NCBI RefSeq assembly: GCF_022808855.1
Contig: NZ_JAKZLF010000025.1
Span: 1 to 64,000, forward strand
Length of the DNA: 64,000 nucleotides
Direction of reading: 5' to 3'
Source: Anaeromyxobacter soli
Lineage (GTDB): Bacteria > Myxococcota > Myxococcia > Myxococcales > Anaeromyxobacteraceae
Every line of letters begins with the position of its first letter. Position 1 is the stretch's first letter. The position numbers and the translations under genes were made by a program. Of this stretch, positions 29,840-39,743 are shown one piece after another. A model generated the notes under the pieces. It searched no databases. It was not told the origin of the DNA and worked only from the letters and a program-made list of their open reading frames with translations.

Positions 29840-31201
29840 TCACGGGACCCGGTTTCTCGGTAGCGGAGCCCCGCTGCCGTCGCGGACGGTGCCGCCGTTC
29901 GCCGGCTCCCGCCCCGGCGGCCGGATCACCGCGAGCCCGTCCGCGCCCGCCTGGGTCGCCGCGACGAGGTCCGCCTGCTCCTCCTCGCGCTCGCGGATCC
30001 GCTCGGCCACGCGCGCCCGCACGAGCTCGGAGCCCGAGCCGTCGCCGCCGTCCTCGGCCCGCCGGTAGCGAAGCACGAGGGCGAGCTGCTCCCAGAGGGC
30101 GTCGCGCAGCTCGCTCTCGCCCGAGCCCGCCCCCGCCCCGCCGAGGACGGCGAGCTCGACGCGCGTCGACAGCGGGTAGCTCGCGTCGAGCAGGGAGAAC
30201 CGCACGCCGCCGCCCGTCGCCTCGACGCGCACCGCGCGCCCGCCGAAGGGCATCACGATGGGCCCTCTCGCGAGCGCCGCGCGCGCGGCGGCCGGATCGG
30301 CGCCGGGCTCGCGCCCGGCGAGCTCTCGCGGCGAGGGGCGCAGCTCCGTGAGGAGTCCGCGGAGCTGGTCGATGCCGATGACGACGTTCAGCCCCTGCGC
30401 CCCGCGGTAGCCCGCGTGGTAGATGCCGACGAGCTCGGGCTCGCCGGTGGCGCAGGAGACCGCGAGCACCGGGCTCCCCGAGCTGCCGAGGTTGAGGAGC
30501 GCGTCCACCGCGAAGTCCTCGTGGTCCCAACCCCGGTCGAGGTCGCGCTGGCCGACCGCGATGACGCGCCCCGCGTTGGCCGCGGGGAACGCGCCGAGCG
30601 GGAAGCCGCGCACGAGGACGGCGTCGCCCACGCGGAGCTCCTCCGCGCTGCCGGTGCGGTACGGCATCGTCCGGAGCTTCGCCGGGGCCGAGAGCACCGC
30701 CACGTCGAGCGCCGGGTCGGACACCACCGGGGTGAGCGCGAGCTGGGCCGGCGCGTCCTGCTCCGCCTCGTTCGCGACGATCCGGATCTCCTCGCGCACG
30801 CGCCGCGAGCCGGGCGGCACGCCCTCGAGCTCGACCCCGTCGCCGGTCACCTCGGGGAAGTCCACCACGTGGTGGTTCGTGGCGAGGAGCGCCTCCTCCC
30901 CGCGCAGCCGGTAGGCGAAGCCGGTGCCGTGGCGGACCTTCGTGTAGTACTGCCGGCGGAGCTTTCCCCCGCGGCCGTACGAGAGCTGCTCGTACACCGC
31001 GGTCGCGCGCAGGCAGTACACGTAGTCCGCCGCGGGCCGCGCCTCGCGAGCGCGCGCGCCGGGCTTCATCGCCGAGAGGGTGTCCGCGTACCGCCCGGCG
31101 CACTCCACCCGCGGCGCGCCGCGCTCGGCGGCCGGTGCGGGGGCCGCGGCGGCGACGCCGAGGGCCAGGGGCAGGAGCGCACGGGCGGCGCGGACGTGCA
31201 T
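29840..31201 (-). CDS. Secreted trypsin-like serine protease
   Basis: The 453-residue protein begins with a signal peptide (VRAARALLPLALGVAAAAPAPAA). The catalytic triad is readable: His in LLATNHHVVDFP, Asp in ALDVAVLSAP, and Ser in LGSSGSPVLAV. The domain spans about residues 75-270 and resembles HtrA-type or S1 endopeptidases, but no PDZ domain follows; instead there is an Ala/Glu-rich C-terminal region of unknown role. The ATG at 31201 is preferred because the signal peptide starts there; the upstream ATG at 31276 would add 25 residues. It probably acts in the periplasm. Confidence 0.85.
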   Translation of the reverse strand: MHVRAARALLPLALGVAAAAPAPAAERGAPRVECAGRYADTLSAMKPGARAREARPAADYVYCLRATAVYEQLSYGRGGKLRRQYYTKVRHGTGFAYRLRGEEALLATNHHVVDFPEVTGDGVELEGVPPGSRRVREEIRIVANEAEQDAPAQLALTPVVSDPALDVAVLSAPAKLRTMPYRTGSAEELRVGDAVLVRGFPLGAFPAANAGRVIAVGQRDLDRGWDHEDFAVDALLNLGSSGSPVLAVSCATGEPELVGIYHAGYRGAQGLNVVIGIDQLRGLLTELRPSPRELAGREPGADPAAARAALARGPIVMPFGGRAVRVEATGGGVRFSLLDASYPLSTRVELAVLGGAGAGSGESELRDALWEQLALVLRYRRAEDGGDGSGSELVRARVAERIREREEEQADLVAATQAGADGLAVIRPPGREPANGGTVRDGSGAPLPRNRVP

Positions 31202-31394
31202 CGAGAGGAAGCTAGGTGCCCGCCGAGCGGACGGCGCCTGCGACGAAGGGTCCTCCCGGCCGGTCCCCCGGCGCACTGCCAGGCGCCGCTCCGGCGCGGC
31301 TCCCGGCGGAGGTGCCTTTGGCGCGCGCTGCGGGTCCCCGGCTCCGGGCTCTACGCCTCGATGGCGCGAGAGGCGGCGGCTCGCCGCCTCCCCA

Positions 31395-32372
31395 TCACCT
31401 CGCGCCGGGCGTCCCCTTCGTGAACCCCTCCGGCCAGCGCGCGAGCCGCGCCGTCTGCCGCGCCGTCTCTGCGGCGAGCGCGTCCCAGTCGAACGAGAGC
31501 GTCACGAGGTTCCCTGCCGGCTCGACTCCGACCGGGACCGGCACCTCGGGGCGCAGCGGCAGGAGCCCGGGGATGCGGGCGACCAGGATCCGCTCCGCCT
31601 CGGGGCCGGCGAGCCAGCCCGCGAGGGCGCGCGCGCCGTGGGAGGCGCCGCGGAGGAGCGCGACCGCCGTGGGGAGCGCGACGGCGCCGGCGCCGACCTG
31701 ATCCGGGTAGACGACCTCGAGCGGCGCCGCGCTGGCGGCGGCAGCCGCGCCCTCGAGCGAGCCGGCGAGCCCGAACGCCGCCCCGCCCGAGGCGACGCGC
31801 GCGCGGACCTCGCCGTCCGAGGCGGCGAGCTGCGGCGCGTTCTCGGCGACGAGCGCGAGGAACCGGCCCGCGCTCTTCTCGCCGTACGCGAGGGTGAGCG
31901 CGGCGACCGTCACCGGACCGGCGCCCTGTCCGAGCGGGACGAGCGCGAGCTTGCCGCGGGCGCGGCGGTCGGCGAGGTCGCGCAGGTTCGAGGGCGCGAA
32001 CGGGAGCCGGGCGCGGGGCGACACGAGCAGCACGCGCGCGCGGGCGCCGAGCGGCGCGAAGCGGCGCCGCGCGTCCCGCCAGCGCGCCGGGACGTCCTCG
32101 GCGGCCGGGGCGCTGCCGGGGTCGAGCCGCTCGCGGAGCGCGAGCGCCTGGGCCGGATCGCCGGCCCAGACGAGCTCCGCCTCGTCGGCGCGGGCGACGC
32201 GGACGACGCGCGCGATCCCGCGGTGGGCGGCGACCTCGACGAGGACGTCCGCGGGCAGCTCCGCCGCGACGAAGACCTTCACCTCGGGGAGCGTCCGCGC
32301 CGGGCGCGAGCAGGCGAGCGCGAGCGCGAGCGGGAGCACGGCGAGGACGCGGCGGCGCGCGATGGCGGTCAT
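31395..32372 (-). CDS. Solute-binding lipoprotein, ABC-transporter type 2 fold
   Basis: The 325-residue product begins with a signal peptide ending in a lipobox-like LALALACS. The mature protein shows the pattern of iron/molybdate/phosphonate-class periplasmic binding proteins: VKVFVAAELPADVLVEV at the start, VVRVARADEAELVWAGDP, ALVPLGQGAGPVTVAALTLAYGE in the middle, and HGARALAGWLAGPEAERIL towards the end. No permease or ATPase is adjacent, so the ligand and transporter are unknown. It is divergent from nadE with a 69-bp gap. Confidence 0.75.
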   Translation of the reverse strand: MTAIARRRVLAVLPLALALACSRPARTLPEVKVFVAAELPADVLVEVAAHRGIARVVRVARADEAELVWAGDPAQALALRERLDPGSAPAAEDVPARWRDARRRFAPLGARARVLLVSPRARLPFAPSNLRDLADRRARGKLALVPLGQGAGPVTVAALTLAYGEKSAGRFLALVAENAPQLAASDGEVRARVASGGAAFGLAGSLEGAAAAASAAPLEVVYPDQVGAGAVALPTAVALLRGASHGARALAGWLAGPEAERILVARIPGLLPLRPEVPVPVGVEPAGNLVTLSFDWDALAAETARQTARLARWPEGFTKGTPGAR

Positions 32373-32441
32373 GGCGGCCTCGGGCGAGGCGCCTCGCGGA
32401 AGTGCGGGCGCGGCGCGCGCCCGGCAATGTAACATCCTCGC

Positions 32442-34148
32442 GTGGCCCCCCAAGGACGCATCGCCCTCGCGCAGGTGAACACCACGGTCGGGGACTTCGC
32501 CGGCAACGCCGCGAAGATCCGCGCCGTCACGGAGCGCGCGCGCGCCGACGGCGCGGCGCTCGTGGTCTTCCCCGAGCTCGCCCTCTGCGGCTACCCGCCG
32601 CGCGACTTCCTCGATCTCCCCGAGTTCCTCGAGCGCGCGGCGCGCACGCTCGCCGAGCTCGCCGCGCCGGCCGAGTGGTCCCGCGGCATCGCGGTCGTCG
32701 TCGGCTTCCCGGAGGGCGTCCCCGGCGCGCCGCCGCCGGGCGTCTACAACTCCGCGGCGCTCATCTCGGAGGGCCGCGTCGTCGCGGTCGGGCGCAAGTC
32801 GCTCCTGCCCACCTACGACGTGTTCGACGAGACGCGCTACTTCCTGCCGTCCGAGGCGTCCACGGCGGCCGACGCGGGGGGCGTGGGGCTCCGCCTCGGC
32901 CTGTCCGTCTGCGAGGACGTCTGGAACGACAAGCGCTTCTGGGTGCACCCGCGCTACGCGCGCGACCCCATCGCGGAGCTCGTGAAGGCGGGCGGCGCGG
33001 GGCTCGTCGTGAACATCTCCGCCTCGCCCTACGCCATGGGCAAGCCCGCCCTGCGCGAGCGGATGCTCGCGGCGAGCGCGGCCGGCCACCACGCACCCAT
33101 CGCCTACGTGAACCAGGTGGGCGGCAACGACGCGCTCATCTTCGACGGAGGGTCGATGCTCGTGGGCCGGGACGGCGCGATCCTCGCGCGCGCCCCGCTC
33201 TTCGAGGAGGTGCTCCTCGTCGCCGACCTCGCGACGGGCGCCTCTGCGACCATCCGGCTCGACGGCGAGAAGGTCGCCGTCGCCGCGGGCGCCGCCGATC
33301 CCGAGGCGGACGAGGTCCACTGCGCGCTCGTGCTCGGCGTCCGCGACTACGTGCGCAAGTGCGGCTTCAGGAGCGCGGTCGTCGGGCTCTCCGGCGGGAT
33401 CGACTCCGCGCTCACCGCCTGCCTCGCCGCCGACGCGCTCGGGCCGGAGAACGTCCTCGGCGTGGCGATGCCGTCCCGCTACAGCTCGAGCCACTCGCGG
33501 GAGGACGCCGCCGCGCTCGCGGAGAACCTGGGTCTCCCTTTCAAGGAGATCTCGATCGAGCCGATGCACGCCGCGTTCATGGCGCAGCTCGAGCGCGCCG
33601 AGGGGAAGCCCCTCGGCGACCTCGCCGAGCAGAACGTCCAGGCCCGCATCCGCGGGCAGATCCTGATGGCGATCTCGAACGACACGGGCGGGCTCGTGCT
33701 CTCGACCGGCAACAAGAGCGAGCTCGCGGTCGGCTACTGCACGCTCTACGGCGACATGGCCGGCGGCCTCGCCGTCATCGGCGACGTGCCGAAGACGCTC
33801 GTCTACCGCGTGTCACGCGCCGCGAACGCGCGCGCGGGCCGCACGCTCATCCCCGAGCGCACCTTCACGAAGCCGCCCTCCGCGGAGCTGAAGCCCGGCC
33901 AGGTGGACCAGGACTCGCTGCCGCCCTACGAGATCCTCGACGACATCCTCGAGGCCTACGTCGAGGAGCGGCTCCCGCTCGACGCCATCGTCGCGCGCGG
34001 CCACGCGGAGCCGGTCGTGCGGCGCGTGCTGCGCATGGTCGTCGCGAGCGAGTACAAGCGCCGCCAGGCGGCGCCGGTGCTCAAGGTGAGCGAGAAGGCG
34101 TTCGGCGAGGGGCGGCGGTTCCCGATCGCGCACGGGTACCGGTACTGA
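32442..34148 (+). CDS. nadE: Glutamine-dependent NAD+ synthetase
   Basis: This 568-residue protein has two domains. The N-terminal nitrilase-type glutaminase (to about 270) has its Glu-Lys-Cys triad in FPELALCGYPP, VGRKSLLPTYDVFDE and LSVCEDVWND. The C-terminal synthetase carries the ATP-pyrophosphatase loop LSGGIDSALT (Ser317 onward) and later LSTGNKSELAVGYCTLYGDM. It forms NAD+ from deamido-NAD+, ATP and glutamine. The GTG at 32442 starts the protein directly before the first strand. It is in the cytoplasm and is divergent from the solute-binding lipoprotein. Confidence 0.97.
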   Translation: MAPQGRIALAQVNTTVGDFAGNAAKIRAVTERARADGAALVVFPELALCGYPPRDFLDLPEFLERAARTLAELAAPAEWSRGIAVVVGFPEGVPGAPPPGVYNSAALISEGRVVAVGRKSLLPTYDVFDETRYFLPSEASTAADAGGVGLRLGLSVCEDVWNDKRFWVHPRYARDPIAELVKAGGAGLVVNISASPYAMGKPALRERMLAASAAGHHAPIAYVNQVGGNDALIFDGGSMLVGRDGAILARAPLFEEVLLVADLATGASATIRLDGEKVAVAAGAADPEADEVHCALVLGVRDYVRKCGFRSAVVGLSGGIDSALTACLAADALGPENVLGVAMPSRYSSSHSREDAAALAENLGLPFKEISIEPMHAAFMAQLERAEGKPLGDLAEQNVQARIRGQILMAISNDTGGLVLSTGNKSELAVGYCTLYGDMAGGLAVIGDVPKTLVYRVSRAANARAGRTLIPERTFTKPPSAELKPGQVDQDSLPPYEILDDILEAYVEERLPLDAIVARGHAEPVVRRVLRMVVASEYKRRQAAPVLKVSEKAFGEGRRFPIAHGYRY

Positions 34149-34240
34149 GGAGAGGCGCCGCGGCCGCACCCCGGACGGTCGCCGACTCTTCTCCGGCGGT
34201 GCGGCTCGCCTTCACGCGCCGCCGCCATTAAGCCCACCCC

Positions 34241-34576
34241 ATGATCGTCGTCGCCGTCCGGGATCTGCTCTTCCGCTCCAAGATCACCTCCGCCGCCGAG
34301 CGGCTCGCGGTGCCCATCGTGCTCGTGCCGCGCGACCGGCCGCTCGCGGACGTCGTCCGCGAAGCGCCGGGCGCGAGCGTGCTCGCGGATCTCAACCAGC
34401 CCGGCATCGTGAGTGAGCTCGCGGCGCTGAAGCGCGACACCGGCGCGCGCGTGGTCGGGTTTCTCGGCCACCTGCAGGCGGACCTCATCGAGGCAGCCGA
34501 GGAGGCCGGGGTCGACGAGGTGCTCACCCGCGGCCAGCTCACCGGCCGGCTCGACGAGGTGCTGCGGCGTGGGTGA
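34241..34576 (+). CDS. Small receiver-like protein, 111 aa
   Basis: The protein is one compact domain with the alternating strand-helix pattern of a response-regulator receiver: MIVVAVRDLLFRSKI at the start, SVLADLNQPG at the place of the phospho-acceptor strand (Asp followed by a Pro-Gly loop), VVGFLGH at the fourth strand and VDEVLTRGQ at the fifth. The paired acidic residues at the end of strand one are not obvious, so it may be a degenerate receiver. It follows nadE after 92 bases on the same strand. Function unknown. Confidence 0.6.
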   Translation: MIVVAVRDLLFRSKITSAAERLAVPIVLVPRDRPLADVVREAPGASVLADLNQPGIVSELAALKRDTGARVVGFLGHLQADLIEAAEEAGVDEVLTRGQLTGRLDEVLRRG

Positions 34577-34723
34577 CGAACGTCCGGCCGCGCGAGGCCG
34601 CCGTGCACCTATGGCGAACGCGTGCGACCTTGCGCAGCACCTCTGCGTGACGAGCCGGCCAGCGAGCCTCCGTTAAGCTCCGCCCGGGCGCTGCGGCGCC
34701 CGACTCCTCGGAGGGAACACACC

Positions 34724-35161
34724 TTGAACGACCTGCTCCGGTTCCTCCACATCCTCTCCGCCTCGGCCTGGCTCGGCGCGACGCTCTGGGTCGCCGGCGA
34801 CGTGCGGCGCACGCTGGCGCTCGGGCGGCCCTACCCGGCGGGCCTCGCGGCGCGCGTCGCACCCGCGATCACGCTGGACGTCGTCATGGGCGTCGCGACC
34901 GTGCTCACCGGGCTCCTCGTGCTCGCCTTCCAGGGCGTCCACCCGCGCACCGGCATCATGATCGGCTTCACGCTCACGCTGATCCGGATCGTCGTGGTGC
35001 TCGTCGGGCTCAGGCCGGCGTGGCGCGCGATCGCCGCCCGGCTCGGGGGCGGCCAGGACGTCCCGCCCGCGGATCCTGCCGTGAAGCGGATGGCGATGTG
35101 GTCCGGGATGGCCCACACGCTCTGGCTCATCGCGCTCGCGACGATGGTGTTCCCCATCTGA
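34724..35161 (+). CDS. Small four-helix membrane protein, CopD/DUF2269-like
   Basis: A TTG at 34724 lies nine bases after GGAGGG (34710-34715), which decides the start. The 145-residue product has about four transmembrane segments, beginning with LLRFLHILSASAWLGATLWVAGD, whose His and Trp-Leu-Gly pattern resembles the CopD and DUF2269 families. A second His lies in WSGMAHTLWLIALAT. Conserved histidines could bind haem or copper, but this is inference. It is placed downstream of the receiver-like gene. Confidence 0.7.
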   Translation: MNDLLRFLHILSASAWLGATLWVAGDVRRTLALGRPYPAGLAARVAPAITLDVVMGVATVLTGLLVLAFQGVHPRTGIMIGFTLTLIRIVVVLVGLRPAWRAIAARLGGGQDVPPADPAVKRMAMWSGMAHTLWLIALATMVFPI

Positions 35162-35173
35162 TCGGTGACGCGA

Positions 35174-35205
35174 CCGCTCGCCCTGCGACAGGCTCGGGGG
35201 AGCGG
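35174..35205. repeat. Imperfect palindrome with a GACAGGCTC core
   Basis: CCGCTC at 35174-35179 pairs with GAGCGG at 35200-35205, and CCC (35181-35183) with GGG (35196-35198), around a CGACAGGCTC core. Elements with a CGACAGGCTC core and CCGCTC-type arms recur as short palindromes in many high-G+C genomes. Here it sits between two converging genes and may act as a weak terminator. Confidence 0.3.
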
Positions 35206-35302
35206 CCTTCACCTGGGGAACCGTCGACGCCGGTCTGCTCCCGGTGCGCCCGTCGAGCCACGGGAGGTCACGGACCGTCGCGCCCGCGGCGCGGACAGGA
35301 CC

Positions 35303-35512
35303 TCAGAACAACCCGAGCGCCGCCGCGAGGAACAGCCAGAGCGGCGTGCCGCCGAGCAGGAGCAGCACCCACGCGGCCTGGAGCGCGCGGCGCCGGCGGT
35401 GGTTGGTGCCGGGGCGGGACGCGAGCGCGCGCAGCGCGCCTGCGCCGAAGCCGAGCAGGAACAGGGGACCGAAGACGACGAGGAGCGACGGGAGCGAGCG
35501 GGGGAGGCTCAC
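35303..35512 (-). CDS. Small membrane protein, 69 aa, coupled to frr
   Basis: The GTG start overlaps the frr stop in GTGA (35509-35512), so this reading frame is probably translated by coupling. The product has two hydrophobic segments (SLLVVFGPLFLLGFGAGALRAL and ALQAAWVLLLLGGTPLWLFLAAALGLF) separated by a basic loop (RPGTNHRRRR). I recognise no family. It is the last gene of the rnhB-pcnB-pyrH-frr block on the minus strand. Confidence 0.6.
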   Translation of the reverse strand: MSLPRSLPSLLVVFGPLFLLGFGAGALRALASRPGTNHRRRRALQAAWVLLLLGGTPLWLFLAAALGLF

Positions 35513-36072
35513 ACCTGCATCACTTCCTTCTCCTTCGCGGCGGTGATCTCGTCGACCTTCTTCACGCCCTCGTCGGTCTCCTTCTGCATCTTCTCGAGGG
35601 CCTTCTTCGCGTCGTCCGCCGAGATGTCGCCGTCCTTCTCCGCGACCTCGATGAGCTCCTTCGCGTCGCGGCGCTGGTTGCGGATGGCGACCTTGTGGTC
35701 CTCGCCCTTGTGCTTCACCTGCTTCACGATCTCCTTGCGGCGCTCCTCGGTGAGCGGCGGGATCGGGACGCGGACGAGGTCCTTGTCGGACTGGGGGTTC
35801 ACGCCGAGGTTGGCGTCACGGATCGCCTTCTCGATCGGCGGGATCATGTTCTTCTCCCACGGCTTCACCATGATGAGCCGCGCCTCGGGGACGGAGAGCG
35901 TGGCCACCTGGTTGAGCGGCGTGGGCGTGCCGTAGTAGTCGACCTTGACGCCGTCGAGGAGGTGCAGGCTCGCGCGCCCGGTCCGCACCGCGGAGAGCTC
36001 GCGCCGCAGGTCGTCCAGCGTCTTCGCGATGCCGCCGTGCAGGTCGTTCAGGATGTCGTCCGCGACGCTCAT
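35509..36072 (-). CDS. frr: Ribosome recycling factor
   Basis: This 187-residue protein has the standard RRF length and sequence, including LSAVRTGRASLHLLDGVKVDYYG, PLNQVATLSVPEARLIMVKPWE and LPPLTEERRKE-like IPPLTEERRKEIVKQVK. It releases ribosomes from mRNA together with EF-G after termination. It lies 18 bases after pyrH, the usual order, but rpsB and tsf, which normally precede pyrH, are about 11 kb away on the other strand. Confidence 0.98.
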   Translation of the reverse strand: MSVADDILNDLHGGIAKTLDDLRRELSAVRTGRASLHLLDGVKVDYYGTPTPLNQVATLSVPEARLIMVKPWEKNMIPPIEKAIRDANLGVNPQSDKDLVRVPIPPLTEERRKEIVKQVKHKGEDHKVAIRNQRRDAKELIEVAEKDGDISADDAKKALEKMQKETDEGVKKVDEITAAKEKEVMQV

Positions 36073-36090
36073 GGCCCCTCTCCTCGCGTC

Positions 36091-36852
<762 letters not shown>

Positions 36853-36930
36853 CTACAGAAGGCCGCCGAGTCGGTCAAGGCGGCGCGGTTCGTGCGGAAT
36901 TCTACCCGACGCGCGGGCGGCGCGCCGGGA

Positions 36931-38544
36931 TCATGATCCGGCCGGGGCCGGGGCCCCCGCGCCGCGACGCCGACGGCGCTTCCCGCCGCGGTGCCGACGG
37001 CGGCGGCGCGAGCCCTCGGCGGCCTCGGGAGTGCCCTCGGCGCCCGTACGGGGGCTCTCGCCCCCGGCCGTAACCTCGACCGACGGGGTCTCCGTCGCGC
37101 CACCCGGTCCGGCCTCGGCGACAACCTCCCGTGTGCTCCCCTCGACGTGAGCGGGAGCGGCCGCAGGACCGCGGCGGCGCTCCGGCCCGCGCTCCGGCCG
37201 CGGGCGGCGCTCCTCGTGCTCCTCGCGAGGCGGCGGGCCGCCCGCGGAGGCGCGCCAGCGCTCGAGCAGCTCCTGCCCCTCGCCGGTCGCGGCGACGGAG
37301 ATCTCGAGGAGCTGCACGGCGTCCTGGAAGTAGCTCTGGCCCGCGAGCCCGCGCCCGCGGCGGCGCCGCTTCTTCGACGGCTCGCGGAACGTCCGCAGGG
37401 CGTGGAGCGCGAGGCGGGTGCGCTCGGCGATCTTGCGCGGCAGGCGGGAGGTCTGGACGAGCGATGCGAGCAGCGCGTCCGCCGTGTCGTGGCCGCGCTC
37501 CGGGCCGGCGTGGTCGCCCGTCGCGTCCGAGTCGGGCGCCGCGATCGCGGGGCCGCCGAGGTGCATCACGATCGCGCCGAGCAGGACCGCGTCGGAGACC
37601 TCCTCGCCCGAGCGGACGAGCCGGTCGAGCGCGGAGAGGTGCGCGAAGAAGGCGCGTCGCCCGCGCTCTTCCCAGCCCTCGAGGGCCGCGGCGAGCGACG
37701 GCAGGATGACCGGCAAGGCGCCGCTCGCGCGGAGCAGCTCGAACGCGCGCGCCGACCCGCCGCAGCGGAGGATCTTGAAGATCTCCTCGAGCACGCGGGC
37801 GGGCGCGCAGCGCGCGAGCTCGCCCGCGTGGCGGCGCATGGCCTCGAAGGTGTCGGGCGAGATGGTGAAGCCGAGGCGCGCCGCGAAGCGGACGGCGCGG
37901 AGCAGCCGCACCGGGTCCTCGCGCATGCGGATCTCGGGGTCGCCGATGGTCGCGATCCGGTGCGCCTCGAGGTCCTCGCGCCCGCCGACGTAGTCGATCA
38001 CCTCGCCGGTCGAGACGTCGTAGAAGAGGCCGTTCACCGTGAAGTCGCGGCGGACGGAGTCCTCCTCGGCGGTGCCGAAGACGTTGTCGCGGGTGATGAG
38101 CAGGTCGCTGTCGTCGGGGACGTCCTCGCCCACGTCCACCGGGTTCTTCCGGAAGGTCGCGACCTCGATCACCTTCCCGCCGCGGAAGTAGACGTGCGCG
38201 AGCCGGAAGCGCCGGCCGATGAGGCGGCAGTTGCGGAAGATGGCGCGGACCTCGCCCGGGTGGGCGTCGGTCGCGACGTCGAAGTCCTTGGGCTTGGCGC
38301 CGAGGAGCAGATCCCGCACGCAGCCACCGACGAAGTACGCGCGGTGGCGCATGTGCCTGAGCCGCGCGATGACCTTCACCGCGTCGGAGTCGAGCCGATC
38401 GAGCGGGATCTCGGGCGGGTGCTCCGGCGGCGGCTCCTCGGGAGGATCGAGCGCGAGGCCGGGTGGCGGGCGGTGCGGGCGGCTCTCTTCGACTTCTTCT
38501 TCGGGCGTTGCGGGAAACGGATCGGTCGGAGATCGGTCGTGCAT
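36931..38544 (-). CDS. pcnB: Poly(A) polymerase / CCA-adding-type nucleotidyltransferase (PcnB-like)
   Basis: The product has about 537 residues from the ATG at 38544. The class II nucleotidyltransferase head is clear: YFVGGCVRDLLLGAKPKDFDVATDAHP (Gly-Gly and Asp-x-Asp metal site), then RRDFTVNGLFYD and RMREDPVRLLRAVRFAARLGF. A helical C-terminal half ends in an Arg-rich tail (SRRRRRHRGGKRRRRRG), as in E. coli PcnB, suggesting RNA binding. A TTG at 38664 overlapping the rnhB stop (TTGA) would add 40 low-complexity residues. Pro/Glu-rich residues at 10-45 precede the catalytic domain. It likely adds poly(A) tails to RNA 3' ends. Confidence 0.9.
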   Translation of the reverse strand: MHDRSPTDPFPATPEEEVEESRPHRPPPGLALDPPEEPPPEHPPEIPLDRLDSDAVKVIARLRHMRHRAYFVGGCVRDLLLGAKPKDFDVATDAHPGEVRAIFRNCRLIGRRFRLAHVYFRGGKVIEVATFRKNPVDVGEDVPDDSDLLITRDNVFGTAEEDSVRRDFTVNGLFYDVSTGEVIDYVGGREDLEAHRIATIGDPEIRMREDPVRLLRAVRFAARLGFTISPDTFEAMRRHAGELARCAPARVLEEIFKILRCGGSARAFELLRASGALPVILPSLAAALEGWEERGRRAFFAHLSALDRLVRSGEEVSDAVLLGAIVMHLGGPAIAAPDSDATGDHAGPERGHDTADALLASLVQTSRLPRKIAERTRLALHALRTFREPSKKRRRRGRGLAGQSYFQDAVQLLEISVAATGEGQELLERWRASAGGPPPREEHEERRPRPERGPERRRGPAAAPAHVEGSTREVVAEAGPGGATETPSVEVTAGGESPRTGAEGTPEAAEGSRRRRRHRGGKRRRRRGAGAPAPAGS

Positions 38545-38660
38545 GCAGTCGCCGGATCGGGGGGCGGTCCCGCGCCGAGGTGAACTCCCCGGCTCGCGGG
38601 AACGCGCCTGCACCGTCGGGCTCGTCCTTGGGGGCGTTGTAGCGAGCGGCGCGGCTTTGG

Positions 38661-39626
38661 TCAAACCCGTCGTGCGATCGCGGGGGTGCGCGGCTCACGC
38701 GCGTCCAGGGCCGCGGTCGCGTCCGGGTCCCCCTGCTCCGGAACCATTTCGGCGACGCCGCACGGTGTTTCTTCGCCAGGAGGCAGGTCCTCGTCGCTCA
38801 CGGGCGGCGCGAACAGCTCGCCCTGCAGCGGCTCGAGGCCGAGCGCCTCACGCACGGGCTGGAAGGAGCGCCGGTGGACCGGGCAGGCGCCGAGCCGCCT
38901 GAGTGCCTCGAAGTGCTCGGCGGTCGGGTAGCCCTTGTGGCGGCAGAACCCGTAGCCCGGGTGGACGGCGTCGAGCTCGGTCATGAGCGCGTCGCGCGCG
39001 GTCTTCGCGAGGATGCTCGCCGCGGCGATGGTGAGCGAGAGCGCGTCGCCGTGGATGATGGGCGTCTGCGGGAGCGGGAGCTCGGGGAGCTTGCGGGCGT
39101 CGATGAGCACGTGCCCGGGGAGGGTCGCGAGCCCCTGCACGGCGCGCGTGAGGGCGAGCAAGCCGGCGCGGTAGATGTTGAGCCGGTCGATCTCCTCGAC
39201 CTCGGCGCGCGCCACGGCCCAGCAGATGGCGTTCGCGCGGATGTCCTCCGCGAGCCGCTCGCGCTCCCGCCGGTCGAGCTGCTTCGAGTCGTCGATGCCG
39301 CGCGGCCGGTAGTCGCGCGGGAGGATGCACGCGCCCGCCACCACCGGCCCCGCGAGCGGCGCCATGCCGGCCTCGTCCACGCCCGCGACCAGCGTGACGC
39401 CCCTGTCCCAGAGTTCCCCCTCGTAGCGCAGCAGATGCCGAAGGCGCTGTCCTTCCGCGCGGTTGGCGTGCCGACGCTTCAGGATCTGGCGGAGCACCTC
39501 GCGCGCGCCCGCCCGCGGGTCCACCGTGAGGGCCGCCTCGCACTCGGGCGAGAGGGCGCGGTTCCGGTCGAGGAACCGCTCGCGCAGCTCGGCCACGGAC
39601 ATCCGCGCGAGGTCTTCGGGGCGCAT
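38661..39626 (-). CDS. rnhB: Ribonuclease HII with N- and C-terminal extensions
   Basis: The catalytic domain (about residues 78-265) carries the RNase HII motifs: [15 protein letters not shown] with Asp-Glu, the Lys in [19 protein letters not shown], and [16 protein letters not shown]. It cleaves RNA in RNA-DNA hybrids and ribonucleotides in DNA. At 321 residues it is about 100 longer than typical. The first 75 residues form a separate helical segment ([18 protein letters not shown]...[10 protein letters not shown]), and the C-terminus ends in an acidic Pro-rich tail. It heads the pcnB-pyrH-frr block. Confidence 0.93.
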   Translation of the reverse strand: MRPEDLARMSVAELRERFLDRNRALSPECEAALTVDPRAGAREVLRQILKRRHANRAEGQRLRHLLRYEGELWDRGVTLVAGVDEAGMAPLAGPVVAGACILPRDYRPRGIDDSKQLDRRERERLAEDIRANAICWAVARAEVEEIDRLNIYRAGLLALTRAVQGLATLPGHVLIDARKLPELPLPQTPIIHGDALSLTIAAASILAKTARDALMTELDAVHPGYGFCRHKGYPTAEHFEALRRLGACPVHRRSFQPVREALGLEPLQGELFAPPVSDEDLPPGEETPCGVAEMVPEQGDPDATAALDAREPRTPAIARRV

Positions 39627-39636
39627 CGGGGCGAGT

Positions 39637-39726
39637 CTAGCGCCACCTCGTCGCGGCGCGAAGGGCGAACCACGCCGCGGTCCGCAGCGACGGGCCGAAG
39701 GCGTTCACCTCGACGAGCTCGACCGA
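39637..39726 (-). pseudogene. Possible C-terminal remnant of a native gene truncated at the island edge
   Basis: Upstream of rnhB on the minus strand a 29-residue open stretch with native G+C ([19 protein letters not shown]..., ending TRWR and a TAG) starts right after an in-frame stop at 39727-39729, where composition drops. No start codon exists in it. It looks like the end of a gene whose front was lost when the low-G+C segment arrived. I do not recognise the family; chance is possible. Confidence 0.35.
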
Positions 39727-39743
39727 TCAGCGACATTACCTGC

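Noticed and set aside
38545-38664. TTG at 38664 as pcnB start, overlapping the rnhB stop.
   Set aside because: The 40 added residues are Pro/Ser/Arg-rich without family character. It is kept only as an alternative because the overlap itself is attractive.
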